A stretch of DNA of 64,000 nucleotides from Collinsella sp. (GCA_019419455.1 DXZW01000048.1:78455-142454), one strand, 5' to 3'; shown: positions 17,236 to 26,545, counted from the first letter of the stretch. Numbers and translations are program-made. Notes: a model not told the origin generated them from the sequence alone.

Positions 17236-17545
17236 CCAAAAAAGCGCCCGTCCCTACAAGCTGGGACGAAGCGCCACAAAACGGGCCGTGTGCCCGCAAA
17301 AGCTCTTCGCTTAACCACCCAGCTTAGATGCCCTCGCCCGCGTATTCGCGCGCTCGCATCCGTTACTCGGCTGGTCTGTATCGACGACCATCTCGGCGAT
17401 GTCTACTAAGACGTGTCTGCACGACGCGTCCGTTGGGACCGCAGCTCCGGGGTGATTTTCATCGGTCGCATGCGCGGGTTCTCAGCACTCCCCGCTCTCT
17501 GTAGCATGCGGATGGCCGACTACTCGTCCCCATCAACGCTTATGC
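17236..17545 (-). promoter_or_regulatory. T-box riboswitch of ileS (Ile specifier)
   Basis: The leader has the T-box parts in order on the minus strand: stem I with the AGAGAG motif (17500-17495) and a GTGCTGAGAACC distal loop, a specifier loop GAAAATCA with ATC (Ile codon) at 17456-17454, the conserved AAGCTGGGTGG (17325-17315) that binds the uncharged tRNA CCA end, and a terminator (about 17274-17244) followed by six T. Uncharged tRNA-Ile is expected to favour the antiterminator and so ileS expression. Exact 5' end not fixed. Confidence 0.88.
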
Positions 17546-17680
17546 GGAGTATGCTAGCACGTTCCGCGCCAGCGAAAAACCCTCAACATCGGTTTCATAC
17601 TTTAGTAATTTCTCACGGTCGCAAGCACTCACTTGGAGCAAAATGCCTGTAAGCACTTTATCGAACGAAAGAAGGTTGCT

Positions 17681-18763
17681 ATGCGCACGATTGGGATGAG
17701 CGATTATACCGTCGGCGAAGACTGCTTTGACGAGCTGCCCGGAGCGCTGGCCGAATACGGAGCGACCAAGGTCGCAATCATCGGTGGCAAGCGGGCACTG
17801 GCCGCAGCACTTCCCGGTATCGAAGCTGTGCTGGAAGGTACCGACGTCGAGATTCTAGAGACGCGCGTCTACGGTACCAACAGTACACGCGCCAATATCG
17901 CCAAGGTCGTAAACTCCCCCGCCTGCCAGGAAGCCGACGTGCTTATCGCATGCGGCGGCGGCAAGGCGCTCGACACCATGAAGACGGCGGCCATCGAGCT
18001 CAAGAAGATCGTCTTTACGGTGCCGACGATCTGCTCCAACTGCTCGGCCGCGACCGCCATTGCCGTCGTCTACAACGACGACGGCTCGCTCGAGGGCTAT
18101 TCGTACCCCAACCGCCCCGCGCACATCTTCATCAACCCCAAGATCATCGCCGAGGCTCCGGCGGAGTACTTCTGGGCGGGCGTGGGCGATGCCCTGTCCA
18201 AGCAGCCCGAGGTCGAGTACGCCACGAGCGCCGGCAACCTGGAGCACACCGCAGGTCTTGGCCTGGCGCTCGCACACACCTGCTCCGAGCCGCTGTTTAC
18301 CTATGGCGTGCAGGGTCTTGAGGACGTTCGCCAGAACCTGTCGACCGAAGCCGTCAAGCAGATCGCGCTCGATATCGTGGTCAACACGGGCTACGTCTCC
18401 AACCTGACCAACCAAAACGATTACTACTACAACTCGAGCGTGGCGCACGCGTTCTACAACGCTTCCTGCAGCATTCCGCGCGAGGGCTCCTACCTGCACG
18501 GCGAGGTCGTGAGCCTGGGTGTGCTGGTACTGTTCGCCTATACGGGCGATACCGAGAACCTTGAGCGCTACGCCGCCTTTAACAATCAGATGGGCCTGCC
18601 CGTGACGCTTGAGCAGGTCGGGCTTTCCGAGGCTGATATCCCTGCCCTGTGCGAGTACGCGCACGCCACCAACGAATGGAAGCAAGGCAACCCGGAGCCC
18701 TTCACCGACGAGAAATTCGCCGCCGCCATCAAGGCCGCCAACGCTTACGGCCACACGCTCTAG
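17681..18763 (+). CDS. Glycerol dehydrogenase-like iron/zinc alcohol dehydrogenase
   Basis: A 360-residue NAD-dependent polyol dehydrogenase of the GldA group, which oxidises glycerol to dihydroxyacetone. It has an N-terminal dinucleotide domain with GGGKALDTMK and PTICSNCSAAT, and a C-terminal helical metal domain. The three metal ligands can be placed: Asp in WAGVGDALSK, His in SSVAHAFYN and His in YLHGEVVS. Start at MRTIGMSDY follows GAAAGAAGG. No dihydroxyacetone kinase is adjacent, so the physiological substrate is open. A strong terminator follows. Confidence 0.85.
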   Translation: MRTIGMSDYTVGEDCFDELPGALAEYGATKVAIIGGKRALAAALPGIEAVLEGTDVEILETRVYGTNSTRANIAKVVNSPACQEADVLIACGGGKALDTMKTAAIELKKIVFTVPTICSNCSAATAIAVVYNDDGSLEGYSYPNRPAHIFINPKIIAEAPAEYFWAGVGDALSKQPEVEYATSAGNLEHTAGLGLALAHTCSEPLFTYGVQGLEDVRQNLSTEAVKQIALDIVVNTGYVSNLTNQNDYYYNSSVAHAFYNASCSIPREGSYLHGEVVSLGVLVLFAYTGDTENLERYAAFNNQMGLPVTLEQVGLSEADIPALCEYAHATNEWKQGNPEPFTDEKFAAAIKAANAYGHTL

Positions 18764-18772
18764 GACTGACCC

Positions 18773-18815
18773 AAAACCACCACAAAGGGGACGGGCACCT
18801 TTCTGGTGGTTTTTT
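18773..18815 (+). terminator. Terminator of the glycerol dehydrogenase gene; repeated sequence copy 2
   Basis: AAAACCACCA pairs with TGGTGGTTTT, with an inner AAGG/CCTT pair, ending in a run of six T. The sequence AAACCACCACAAAGGGGAC is shared with the minus-strand reading of the terminator at 11113-11153, so these are copies of one element. Confidence 0.8.
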
Positions 18816-18834
18816 ATTGCTCCAGCATTCAGTT

Positions 18835-18883
18835 CGTACTCGAACCCGATTCTTTACGAGAAAGGGTTCGGGTACGTTTTTTG
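18835..18883 (+). terminator. Intrinsic terminator
   Basis: GTAC-CGAACCC-CTTT pairs with AAAG-GGTTCG-GTAC, followed by six T. It does not follow a visible gene, so it is probably a relic of imported DNA or a second stop for the upstream gene. Confidence 0.6.
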
Positions 18884-18937
18884 TTTATCGGAAATTCTGC
18901 GGAAGGACTACTCGGAACGGTAAACAGAAACGAACAG

Positions 18938-18976
18938 AGGCAGGGTATCATCGTGGTGATGGTATCCTGCCTTTTG
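18938..18976 (+). terminator. Intrinsic terminator
   Basis: AGGCAGGGTATCAT pairs almost fully with ATGGTATCCTGCCT around a 7-base loop, followed by TTTT. No gene lies immediately upstream; part of the imported patch. Confidence 0.55.
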
Positions 18977-19277
18977 TTTTGCAGGATCAAGGTCGCTTTA
19001 TGCGAACTTGATCGCCACTTATATGGCGCATTGATGGCAATTGCTTCGTACGTGCATACCGGGAGCCTGTACACCTCTGGCAAGGCGTAGCACACTAGAC
19101 TTTGTTCCAAAGTCCGTGTGCTAAGGGGGCAGGCCCCTTAGAATTCCTGTGGAGTGTGTACGCACGTACGCAGGAAAACGGCAAAATTTCGCTATATCAG
19201 GGCGTTCTTTCATTGGAGAGTATGGTATACACGGCTTAGTTCAACAAATAAGAATTTATATATAAAGGAGAATACTG

Positions 19278-19880
19278 ATGAAACTGTTTTTATGTTCTCA
19301 CTTTTCAAGTGTAGGAAGTCTGATTAAGGAAGAAGTTGAAAGTAAAAAAGTCGCATTTATTCCAACAGCTTCGCTGCGTGAAGGCTACACCGGTTATGTC
19401 GGCTCGGCTCGAAAATTATTCAAAAAGTTGGGAGCAATCGTAACTGAAATTGATATTTCAACGGAGGCTTATTCAACGATACAGTCTGTTTTTGAAGATG
19501 CAGATGTGATATATTTTACCGGCGGAAATTCTTTCTTCCTTATGGACCAGCTCCGTAAAACGGGAACGGATGAGCTGTTGAAGAAAGAATTGGCAAAGGG
19601 AAAACTGATGATCGGTGAATCGGCAGGTGCGATTATATGCGCTCCAACCATCCAATATATTGAACAAATGGATGAAAAGCCGGAGGACTACTCACAAGAA
19701 GATGATGCAGGGCTTGATTTGATTGATTTCTATGTTCTTCCGCATTATCTTACAGCACCATTTAAGAAAGTTACCGAGAAAATAATAACTGAGTTTTCGG
19801 ATTTGAATCTATGCCCAATTAACAATCGTCAGGGAATTGTAATTGATGGTGAAGGTTCAAAGGTTATTTGCAAAGAGTAA
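19278..19880 (+). CDS. Peptidase E-like protein (S51 family)
   Basis: A 200-residue protein of the S51 peptidase, class I glutamine-amidotransferase-like fold. The nucleophile Ser lies in GESAGAI, preceded by YFTGGNSFFL, which is the usual S51 pair of motifs. S51 enzymes cleave Asp-X dipeptides, but many relatives are uncharacterised, so the substrate is open. AAAGGAG stands 8-9 bases before the ATG. Codon use and GC (about 40%) differ sharply from the host, and it sits between hairpins and recombinase scraps, so it was almost certainly acquired from a low-GC Firmicute-like donor. Confidence 0.82.
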   Translation: MKLFLCSHFSSVGSLIKEEVESKKVAFIPTASLREGYTGYVGSARKLFKKLGAIVTEIDISTEAYSTIQSVFEDADVIYFTGGNSFFLMDQLRKTGTDELLKKELAKGKLMIGESAGAIICAPTIQYIEQMDEKPEDYSQEDDAGLDLIDFYVLPHYLTAPFKKVTEKIITEFSDLNLCPINNRQGIVIDGEGSKVICKE

Positions 19881-19994
19881 TTTAAAATTCCAGTTTGCTG
19901 CACTCGTTCCTAGCAGGGTTTGAGGCAGGCACGCCCCAACAAGAAGCCGTCCCAAAGGGGCAAGAATGGGGACTGCGGACGATTTCTTGGACCG

Positions 19995-20226
19995 TTACGC
20001 GGCCCTTCCCAGCGCGGAGCGGAACTCGGCCGGCGTGCGGCCGCCGAGCGCATCGCTGCGCCTCTCCGTATTGTATCGGCCGATCCAGCCCCCGAGTTCC
20101 TCGATGAAGCGGGCGGGGGTCCAGTCCGACCAGTCCCTGCCGTGCCAGAACTCCTTCTTGAGCAGGCCGAAGAAGCCCTCCATCGCCGCGTTGTCCGGGC
20201 TGCAGCCCTTGGCGGACTGGATTGGC
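19995..20226 (-). pseudogene. C-terminal fragment of an IS3-family transposase
   Basis: In one frame the minus strand reads SAKGCSPDNAAMEGFFG, then LLKKEFWHGRDW, WIGRYNTERR and GGRTPAEFRSALG, which is the C-terminal part of an rve (DDE integrase) domain of IS3/IS150-type transposases. An in-frame TAG lies directly before this block, and the N-terminal two thirds are missing, so it is a remnant. Past its stop, 19949-19973 contains GTCCC and GGGGAC that could be part of the old IS end. Confidence 0.75.
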
Positions 20227-20329
20227 TACGCTGATGTGGACAGTTCCGGGAGAGGCGCAAGAGACGGGAAGGCCGTGTGCGCGTTCCTGCGCGAGGACCG
20301 CGGGGAGGGACTGCCTGGGTACGGCACCT

Positions 20330-20470
20330 GTCAACTCGGTCTACGTCTTTGATGACCGGGTCGTACTCAATATCAACTTCACGGATGATGCCAAAACGGT
20401 CACCCGTGAGGAAGTGTTGGATTCGAGTGCTGTGGACAATGTTCCAGCATGCTGGGATCGAACTCGCTAG
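20330..20470 (+). pseudogene. C-terminal scrap of a large serine recombinase
   Basis: The reading frame gives VNSVYVFDDRVVLNINF and then TDDAKTVTREEVLDSS, resembling the extreme C-terminus of large serine recombinases found on conjugative transposons. Nothing of the catalytic domain is present, and upstream residues do not fit. The scrap runs into the 3' end of the DUF523 gene on the other strand. It suggests that an integrative element was once here. Confidence 0.55.
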
Positions 20471-20891
20471 CCGGAATCACACGGTACCCGTGGCGCAGGA
20501 GCAGGTCGACGAAAACACCGTTGCCCGCGGTGAGCGTACCGCTAAAGGTGCCGTCGTAGATGTGACCCGCACCGCACGAGGGGCTGCGGTCCTGAAGGAT
20601 GCACGCGACTATCTCTTCCGGTCCGCCCGCCTGCTCGCACATATCGAGCGCACGTTGGGCACCCAGGCGAAATTCGCGATCAACCGAGATGCCCTCGCAG
20701 GTACGAACCTCGCCGTTCACAATCTCGGACGGCTTGCGCGGCGTGGGAAGACCCCCAAAGACCTCAGGACACACCAAGAGGACCTCGGTCCCCGTGCGCT
20801 CGCAGGCCTCGACCAACTCTCGATGATAGTTGTCGAGCCCGTTATACTTGCAGCTCTCGCCCATCAAGCAGGCACTTACCACGATCTTCAT
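20400..20891 (-). CDS. DUF523 family protein
   Basis: A 163-residue protein of the DUF523 (YbbK) family with the conserved VSACLMGESCKYNG start, VCPEVFGGLPTPR and LQDRSPSCGAGHIYDGTF, which contain several conserved cysteines. Molecular function is unknown. Start at MKIVVSACL has GGGAGAG six bases upstream. The family-like sequence stops at about EFDPSML; the last 15 or so residues are read from the serine recombinase scrap on the opposite strand, so the natural C-terminus was probably replaced by an insertion. Confidence 0.85.
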   Translation of the reverse strand: MKIVVSACLMGESCKYNGLDNYHRELVEACERTGTEVLLVCPEVFGGLPTPRKPSEIVNGEVRTCEGISVDREFRLGAQRALDMCEQAGGPEEIVACILQDRSPSCGAGHIYDGTFSGTLTAGNGVFVDLLLRHGYRVIPASEFDPSMLEHCPQHSNPTLPHG

Positions 20892-20967
20892 ATACAACTC
20901 TCCCTACGCAAAACGCCCCATTTGAGATGGACACTCAAATGGGGCGATTGAGACTGCGCAACCAGTA

Positions 20968-22875
20968 TTACTGCTGCTTCGGCATCAGCGGATTCTCGCG
21001 CGTGAGGAGATTCATAAACTCCTCGCCCGTGATCGTCTCCTTCTTGTACAGATAACGAGCCAGCTCGTGGAGCTTGAACTTGTTCTCCTTCAGGATCTGC
21101 AGAGCGCGGTCGTGCGCGTCCTCGATCAGCTTGGCGACAATTGCGTCCACGCGCTCGGCCGTACCGGGGGCGCAGGTGAGCGACGTGTCCTGGTTGAGAT
21201 ACGCATTCTGCACGGTACCGAGCGCCATCATGCCAAACTCATCGGACATACCAAAGCGCGTCACCATGTTGCGGGCGAGCTTGGTGGCCTGCTCGATATC
21301 GTTGGCGGCGCCGGTCGTCATCTCACCAAAGATGAGCTCCTCGGCGGCACGTCCGCCGCAGTAGACGGCGAGCTTGTCCAGGACCTCCTGGCGTGTGGTC
21401 AGGAAGCGCTCATCCTCCTCAACCTGCATGGTATAGCCCAGAGCGCCGCTCGTGCGCGGCACGATGGTAATCTTGGTGACCGGCGCAGACCCCTTCTGGC
21501 GGGCGGCGACGATAGCATGGCCGATCTCGTGGTAGGAAACGACCTGCTTCTCGTGGTCGGACAGCACCGTGGACTTACGCTGCTGTCCGGCGATAACGAC
21601 CTCCACCGACTCCTCAAAATCGTCCTGCGTGGCACGCTTGCGCCCCTCGCGGACGGCACGTAGGGCGCCCTCGTTGATGATGTTGGCCAGGTCGGCGCCC
21701 GAGGCGCCGGGCGTGGCGCGGGCAATCGCGGACAGGTCGATCGGTGGCTGCGTCTTCACGCTCTTCGCATGCAGCTCGAGGATGTTCTTACGGCCGGTCA
21801 GGTCGGGCAGCTCGACGGGGATGCGGCGGTCAAAACGACCGGGGCGCAGCAAGGCCGGGTCAAGGCTGTCGGGGCGGTTGGTAGCGGCGAGGACGACGAT
21901 GCCCTTGTGGTTATCAAAGCCGTCCATCTCGGTCAGCAACTGGTTGAGCGTTTGCTCGCGCTCGTCGTTGCCGCTAAAGCCGCCGCCATCGCGCTTCTTG
22001 CCGATCGTGTCGATCTCGTCGATAAACACGATGCACGGGGCCTTTTCCTTGGCCTGCTTAAACAGATCGCGAACCTTAGCGGCGCCGCGGCCGACAAACA
22101 TCTCGACGAACTCAGAGCCCGAAATGCTAAAGAACGGAACGCCCGCCTCGCCGGCAACAGCCTTGGCAAGCAAGGTTTTACCGGTACCCGGAGGGCCGAC
22201 AAGGAGGGCACCGCGCGGCAGCTTGGCGCCGATCTCCTCGTAGCGCTGCGGCTTCTCCAGAAAGTCGACGACCTCCTTAAGGGATTCCTTGGCCTCTTCC
22301 TGGCCTGCAACATCCTTAAAGGTCACGCCCACATCTTTGGAGGCGATAACGCGAGCGCCGGACTTACCCAGTCCGCCGCCGCCAAAGCCACCACCGCCAA
22401 AGTTCATCGACGGACCGTCATCGCCCATGGCCTTCTTCATACGGCGGTTGAGCCACCAGCCGATGAGGAAGAAAATCGCCATGGGAAGAATGAGGGTGAG
22501 CAGGTAGTAGGTCATCAGACCCGAGTTCTTATCGGGAACGACCGACTCAAGCGAGGCGCCAGATTCAAGCACGCGATCGGTAAAGCCCGCATCATTCGGC
22601 ACACCGGTCGTCTTGTAGGCGATGTTCTCGTCCTCGCCCTTCTTGGTGTAATAAATCGTGTAATCGTCCGTGTTGTACTCAACCTTGTCAACGCTCTTCT
22701 TATCGAGCGCTTTGACAAACGTCGAGTAATCGGTCTTCGTAATCTGCTGCGTGTGACCGATGTTGGGGAACAGAACGGTCGAGAGCACGAGGTAGACGAC
22801 GAAGGCGATGAGCACGTAGAGGATCATATTCCGTCTACGTTTGTTGTCATCCATCTCCATCTGCTTGAACTCCAT
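20968..22875 (-). CDS. ftsH: ATP-dependent zinc metalloprotease FtsH
   Basis: Membrane-anchored AAA+ protease for quality control of membrane and regulatory proteins. In 635 residues: helix 1 (about 17-37), an extracytoplasmic domain, helix 2 (about 120-142), a glycine-rich linker, Walker [14 protein letters not shown], Walker [11 protein letters not shown], the SRH with [11 protein letters not shown], and the zinc site HEIGH with a later Glu ligand region. An alternative start at MDDNKRRR is possible. Divergent from the adenosyltransferase gene. Confidence 0.97.
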   Translation of the reverse strand: MEFKQMEMDDNKRRRNMILYVLIAFVVYLVLSTVLFPNIGHTQQITKTDYSTFVKALDKKSVDKVEYNTDDYTIYYTKKGEDENIAYKTTGVPNDAGFTDRVLESGASLESVVPDKNSGLMTYYLLTLILPMAIFFLIGWWLNRRMKKAMGDDGPSMNFGGGGFGGGGLGKSGARVIASKDVGVTFKDVAGQEEAKESLKEVVDFLEKPQRYEEIGAKLPRGALLVGPPGTGKTLLAKAVAGEAGVPFFSISGSEFVEMFVGRGAAKVRDLFKQAKEKAPCIVFIDEIDTIGKKRDGGGFSGNDEREQTLNQLLTEMDGFDNHKGIVVLAATNRPDSLDPALLRPGRFDRRIPVELPDLTGRKNILELHAKSVKTQPPIDLSAIARATPGASGADLANIINEGALRAVREGRKRATQDDFEESVEVVIAGQQRKSTVLSDHEKQVVSYHEIGHAIVAARQKGSAPVTKITIVPRTSGALGYTMQVEEDERFLTTRQEVLDKLAVYCGGRAAEELIFGEMTTGAANDIEQATKLARNMVTRFGMSDEFGMMALGTVQNAYLNQDTSLTCAPGTAERVDAIVAKLIEDAHDRALQILKENKFKLHELARYLYKKETITGEEFMNLLTRENPLMPKQQ

Positions 22876-22952
22876 CTACTGGGGTTGATAATGCTAACTA
22901 GAATACCCAACCCGGACGGCGATAAACCGACGCCGGGCACGAAAGGACAGAG

Positions 22953-23438
22953 ATGGCATCACTTGAAGTCGGCAAGGTTCAGATCTATACGGGCGACGGC
23001 AAGGGCAAAACCACGGCTGCGCTGGGATTGGCGATGCGCGCCAAAGGTTATGGGCTCGACGTACTCATGCTGCAGTTTGCCAAGAAGCTGCACTGCGCCG
23101 AGCACGACGCCGCGCCGCGCCTGGGACTGCGCATTGTACAGGCCGATCGCGACACACCCGAGGCCTGCGCCGAGCAGATCATGGAGCTCGCACGCGAGCA
23201 GATATCACAGGTCGACGTTCTGATTTTGGACGAACTCGGCGATGCGATGCGCCGCGGATTCGTGACGCGCGAGGATGTGGAGGGGCTGATCGCGCTGAAG
23301 CCTGCCACCACGGAGCTCGTGCTCACCGGCCGCGGGCTGCTGCCTCTCGCGGACCTCGCCGACCTAGTCACCGAAATGCGCCCCGTCAAACACTACTTCG
23401 ACGAAGGCCTCCTAGCCCGCCAAGGCATCGAATACTAA
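22953..23438 (+). CDS. Corrinoid adenosyltransferase (CobO/BtuR family)
   Basis: A 161-residue P-loop enzyme that transfers the adenosyl group of ATP to cob(I)alamin or its a,c-diamide precursor. GDGKGKTTAALGLAMRA near the N-terminus is the family's ATP-binding loop, and VDVLILDELGDAM holds the Walker B-like acidic pair. Length is somewhat short for BtuR (about 195). No other cobalamin gene lies in the window, so it may serve salvage. The start follows AAAGGACAGAG. A long inverted repeat follows the stop. Confidence 0.88.
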   Translation: MASLEVGKVQIYTGDGKGKTTAALGLAMRAKGYGLDVLMLQFAKKLHCAEHDAAPRLGLRIVQADRDTPEACAEQIMELAREQISQVDVLILDELGDAMRRGFVTREDVEGLIALKPATTELVLTGRGLLPLADLADLVTEMRPVKHYFDEGLLARQGIEY

Positions 23439-23440
23439 TT

Positions 23441-23523
23441 GATCCGAAGGGGACGGAGGAAAACGGATCATCGACATCACGACGGAGAGCAATGATCCGT
23501 TTTCCTCCGTCCCCAAGGGATCA
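23441..23523. repeat. Long inverted repeat between convergent genes
   Basis: Perfect 23-base arms at 23449-23471 and 23492-23514 enclose a 20-base loop; outer TGATCC/GGATCA pairs extend it. The arms contain GGGGACGGAGG. It lies exactly between the adenosyltransferase and MATE stop codons and may serve as a two-way transcription barrier, though T-runs are absent. Confidence 0.75.
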
Positions 23524-24873
23524 TTTGGCGGTGGCGCGGCCGAGCCAGTTGCCGCTGTGGTGGTAGATGGTAAACATCGTGGCCGTGATGAGCCAGGTTA
23601 CGGGGTAAACCAATAGCAGGTGCTCAAGCGACGGATCAAACGGCATGATCGCAAACACCCAGATCACCCTGAGCACGACGGTGCCAAAAATCGTGAGCAG
23701 CATGGGCTGCAAGCTCACACCGGCACCGCGAATGGAGCCCGACGCGTTTTCGATAATCGAGTAGATCGCGTAGAACGGCGCGATAAAATGAAGGATCGTC
23801 GTGGTATACGCCGAAATCGAAGCATCGTCGACAAACAGACGCGACAACGGACCCGAGAACACCAGCAGCACGGCAGACAGGCCACCAATGAGCATAAACG
23901 ACAGCACGAGCGAAGTATGGTAGCCCTTGCGCATGCGCTCGTAGTTGCGCGCTCCAAAGTTCTGTGCCGAGAACGTGGTGATCGAAACGCCAAGCGCCTC
24001 GGTAACCATCCAGACAATGCCATCTAAGCGGCCCGAAAGACCCCACGCCGTGGTGACATCGGCGCCAAACGAGTTGACCGACACCTGAATCAAAACGTTG
24101 GAAATCGAATACGCAGCAGACTGAAAACCAAGCGGCAGACCACACGAGATCATGCTCTTACAAATGCCAGGATCAATGCCGAGTTTGGACAGCGAAAGCC
24201 GCCACGCACCCGGTGCGTGCATCATGCGAATCACGATCATCGTGGCGTTGGAGCAAATGGTCAGCGCCACCGCGATGCCGCAGCCCAGAGCCTCCATATG
24301 AAGCACGGCAACGAAGATGACATCCAGCACCGCATTAACAAGGCAGCCGGAAGCGATGATCACAGCAGGTCCGCGCGTGTCGCCCACGGCGCGCAGCAGT
24401 GCTGTTCCCATATTGAGCAGCAGCGCCGCAACCATAGCGGCAAAATAGCAACGAGCATAGGCCACGCCCTCGGCCAATAATTCATGCGGTGTGTTCATAA
24501 GCACCAGCATGGGCTCAACGAACACTATGCCAAGAATCGAGAAAACGATACCGCCCACCAGCGCGAGGGTCATGGCCGTATGGACCGAACGACTCAGTCG
24601 CTCATCATCGTGCTGGCCAAAAAACTGGCCCGTAATGACCGCGCAGCCGGCACCGACGCCGACACAAAAGCCAATGCAGAGCTCCGTAAGCACCATCGTG
24701 GCCTGAATGCCACCCAGAGCGAGCTTGCCGCCAAACTGACCGACGATATAGGTACCGATAAGCGTGTATGCCTGCTGAAAAAACGAACTAAAGAAGATGG
24801 GAACGCACAGCGACAGCAGCTGCTGCCAAATGACACCCTGCGTTACATCGATAGCCGTAGATTTCTTAGCCAC
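23521..24873 (-). CDS. MATE family efflux transporter
   Basis: A 450-residue multidrug and toxin extrusion family antiporter with about twelve membrane helices arranged as two similar halves. Typical patches are QQAYTLIGTYIVGQFGG near the N-terminus, NMGTALLRAVGDTRGPAVI in the first half and GLSGRLDGIVWMV / GASVSLQP-like GAGVSLQPM in the second. Substrate (drug or metabolite) and coupling ion are not predictable. Stop codon lies inside the inverted repeat. It is a single-gene unit. Confidence 0.9.
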   Translation of the reverse strand: MAKKSTAIDVTQGVIWQQLLSLCVPIFFSSFFQQAYTLIGTYIVGQFGGKLALGGIQATMVLTELCIGFCVGVGAGCAVITGQFFGQHDDERLSRSVHTAMTLALVGGIVFSILGIVFVEPMLVLMNTPHELLAEGVAYARCYFAAMVAALLLNMGTALLRAVGDTRGPAVIIASGCLVNAVLDVIFVAVLHMEALGCGIAVALTICSNATMIVIRMMHAPGAWRLSLSKLGIDPGICKSMISCGLPLGFQSAAYSISNVLIQVSVNSFGADVTTAWGLSGRLDGIVWMVTEALGVSITTFSAQNFGARNYERMRKGYHTSLVLSFMLIGGLSAVLLVFSGPLSRLFVDDASISAYTTTILHFIAPFYAIYSIIENASGSIRGAGVSLQPMLLTIFGTVVLRVIWVFAIMPFDPSLEHLLLVYPVTWLITATMFTIYHHSGNWLGRATAK

Positions 24874-24993
24874 ACGCCCTCCCCGCTAGCGTACGCCAAA
24901 CAACACATCAATAGTACGGCAAAGCCGCTATCAGCTTAACACCGACCGAAGGCAGTCGAAACACCTCTGTCGGCAAAGTTCGAGAGCACCCCG

Positions 24994-25908
24994 CTAGTGA
25001 TACAGCCCCGGCTGGTAGTGATACTCATTGCTCACGTGCGGGCACAGCTGCCAAAAGGCGACGGCACTCGCCGCGGCCACGTTGAGCGAATCGACCCCGT
25101 GCGCCATCGGAATGCGCACGGCCCGGTCGCAGCCCGCGATAGTCTTGGCACCCAGGCCGGCACCCTCGGTACCCATAAAGATCGCCAGGCGGTCAATCTC
25201 CTGCAGCACGAGATCGTCCAGCGATACGGAATCGTCCGTCAATGCCATGGCAGCACAGGAAAAACCGGCTTCATGCAGTGCCGCCAGGCCATCGTGCGGC
25301 CACACACGAGCCTCGCTGCCAATGCGCGTCCACGGCACCTGAAAAACCGTGCCCATGCTCACTCGGGCCGAGCGACGGTACAGCGGGTCGCAGCACGTAG
25401 GGCTCACCAGAATGCCGTCGACATTGAGCGCGGCGGCCGAGCGGAAAATCGCGCCGACGTTGGTGTGGTCGACAATGCCCTCGAGCACGCACACGCGCAC
25501 CGGACGCTCCCCCGCAGCCTTGACGACGCCGCCCAAGAACTCATCAACCGGAATCTGCCGCGGGCGACGAAACGCCGCGAGTGCACCGCGCGTCACGTTA
25601 AAGCCCGTCAACTGCTCCATGAGCTCCATGGAGGCCACGAACACAGGAACCGGACCTGCGCCCTCGCGCGCAACCAGGCGCTCAAACAGCGGCATCATCT
25701 GATCGAGCCAGCGTTCGCCCAAAAGAAAGCTCACCGGCTGGTATCCGGCACGGACCGCGCGCTCAATAACCTTAGCACTCTCGGCAATAAAGATGCCCTT
25801 TTGCGGCTCCAGCACACAGCGCAGCTCACGCTCCGTCAGTCGCATGTAGGCGTCGAGTCGCTCGTCTTCGAGCGACTCGATTCGCAGCACCTCAACGGCA
25901 TCAGTCAT
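24994..25908 (-). CDS. TrmH/SpoU-family RNA 2'-O-methyltransferase
   Basis: A 304-residue SPOUT methyltransferase. N-terminal substrate-binding region (about 1-110) is followed by the knotted catalytic domain with NVGAIFRSAAAL (motif 1), MGTEGAGLG (motif 2) and IPMAHGVDSLNVAAASAVA (motif 3), which form the SAM site. Such proteins methylate a ribose in 23S rRNA or tRNA; the target is unknown. It is flanked by gaps of about 100 bases and seems to be a single-gene unit. Confidence 0.9.
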   Translation of the reverse strand: MTDAVEVLRIESLEDERLDAYMRLTERELRCVLEPQKGIFIAESAKVIERAVRAGYQPVSFLLGERWLDQMMPLFERLVAREGAGPVPVFVASMELMEQLTGFNVTRGALAAFRRPRQIPVDEFLGGVVKAAGERPVRVCVLEGIVDHTNVGAIFRSAAALNVDGILVSPTCCDPLYRRSARVSMGTVFQVPWTRIGSEARVWPHDGLAALHEAGFSCAAMALTDDSVSLDDLVLQEIDRLAIFMGTEGAGLGAKTIAGCDRAVRIPMAHGVDSLNVAAASAVAFWQLCPHVSNEYHYQPGLYH

Positions 25909-26017
25909 AACAGCCAGCCTGTACCTTTCTTACAGCAGCATCTATATCAAACGAGGCGACGCCAGGCGCCGCCCCTTACTCATTCCAACCCGATAATACC
26001 GTGGGCAAATAGGAGAT

Positions 26018-26536
26018 TTAAGCATCAACGCGACGATACGTCACGAACTCATAATCGAGGCCTTCGTCGCCCTCGCCCGCGGCAATCGTGGCAACCCCTT
26101 CGCGCCGCGCAACTTCCCACGCGGGATCGGCGTCCAAGTCGGGAAAGTACGTGTCCACGGCATGGGTGCAATGGTTGTGCGTGACCTCGGCCCCCACGCA
26201 GTACGGCAAAAACTGCCGATAGACATCGCCACCACCGATCACCCAGGCAACGGGCTCATCGGCAACCGCGGCGAGCGCCTCGTCGATACTATGCACCACG
26301 TCGACGCCCTCGGGAGCAAAGCTCTCGTCGCGGGTGAGCACGATATTGCGACGGTTCTTGAGCGGACGCCCGCCGGGAAAACTCAGCAGGGTCTTGCGCC
26401 CCATAATAACCGGGCAGCCTTTGGTGCACGCCACAAAATGGCGCATGTCGGCGCGATTGGACACCACCATGTCGCCCTCGCACCCAATGCCCCAGTCATC
26501 ACACACGGCGACGATAGCAGATAGCTTACACGTCAT
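26018..26536 (-). CDS. folA: Dihydrofolate reductase
   Basis: Reduces dihydrofolate to tetrahydrofolate with NADPH, restoring the cofactor used by the adjacent thymidylate synthase. The 172-residue protein shows VCDDWGIGCEGDMVV (substrate loop; the usual Asn-Gly-x-Ile-Gly is DWGIG), MGRKTLLSFPGGRPLKNRRNIVLTR for NADPH binding, and WVIGGGDVYRQFLP. I set the start at MTCKLSA because AGGTGG lies six bases before that ATG; a GTG three codons earlier is possible. It begins about 9 bases after thyA, so the two are co-transcribed. Confidence 0.94.
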   Translation of the reverse strand: MTCKLSAIVAVCDDWGIGCEGDMVVSNRADMRHFVACTKGCPVIMGRKTLLSFPGGRPLKNRRNIVLTRDESFAPEGVDVVHSIDEALAAVADEPVAWVIGGGDVYRQFLPYCVGAEVTHNHCTHAVDTYFPDLDADPAWEVARREGVATIAAGEGDEGLDYEFVTYRRVDA

Positions 26537-26545
26537 GAGCGCCAC

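Larger units (their letters stand above)
18816..19277. other. Gene-free stretch with foreign hairpins (left part of low-GC patch)
   Basis: No convincing gene. It holds two terminators (18835-18883 and 18938-18976), an imperfect palindrome at 19088-19123 (TAGCACAC ... GTGTGCTA with ACTTTG/CAAAGT inside), a short hairpin TAAGGGG/CCCCTTA right after it, and AT-rich DNA up to the ribosome site of the peptidase gene. Base composition shifts from the GC-rich host to Firmicutes-like DNA here. Confidence 0.6.

Noticed and set aside
17195..17299. Extended N-terminus of ileS from an upstream ATG
   Set aside because: The extra 35 codons lie across the T-box terminator; the GTG with GAAAGGGG is the better start.
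14795..17314. Very long plus-strand frame opposite ileS (839 codons)
   Set aside because: It mirrors ileS codon by codon, has no domain, and results from GC-rich codon usage leaving the opposite frame open.
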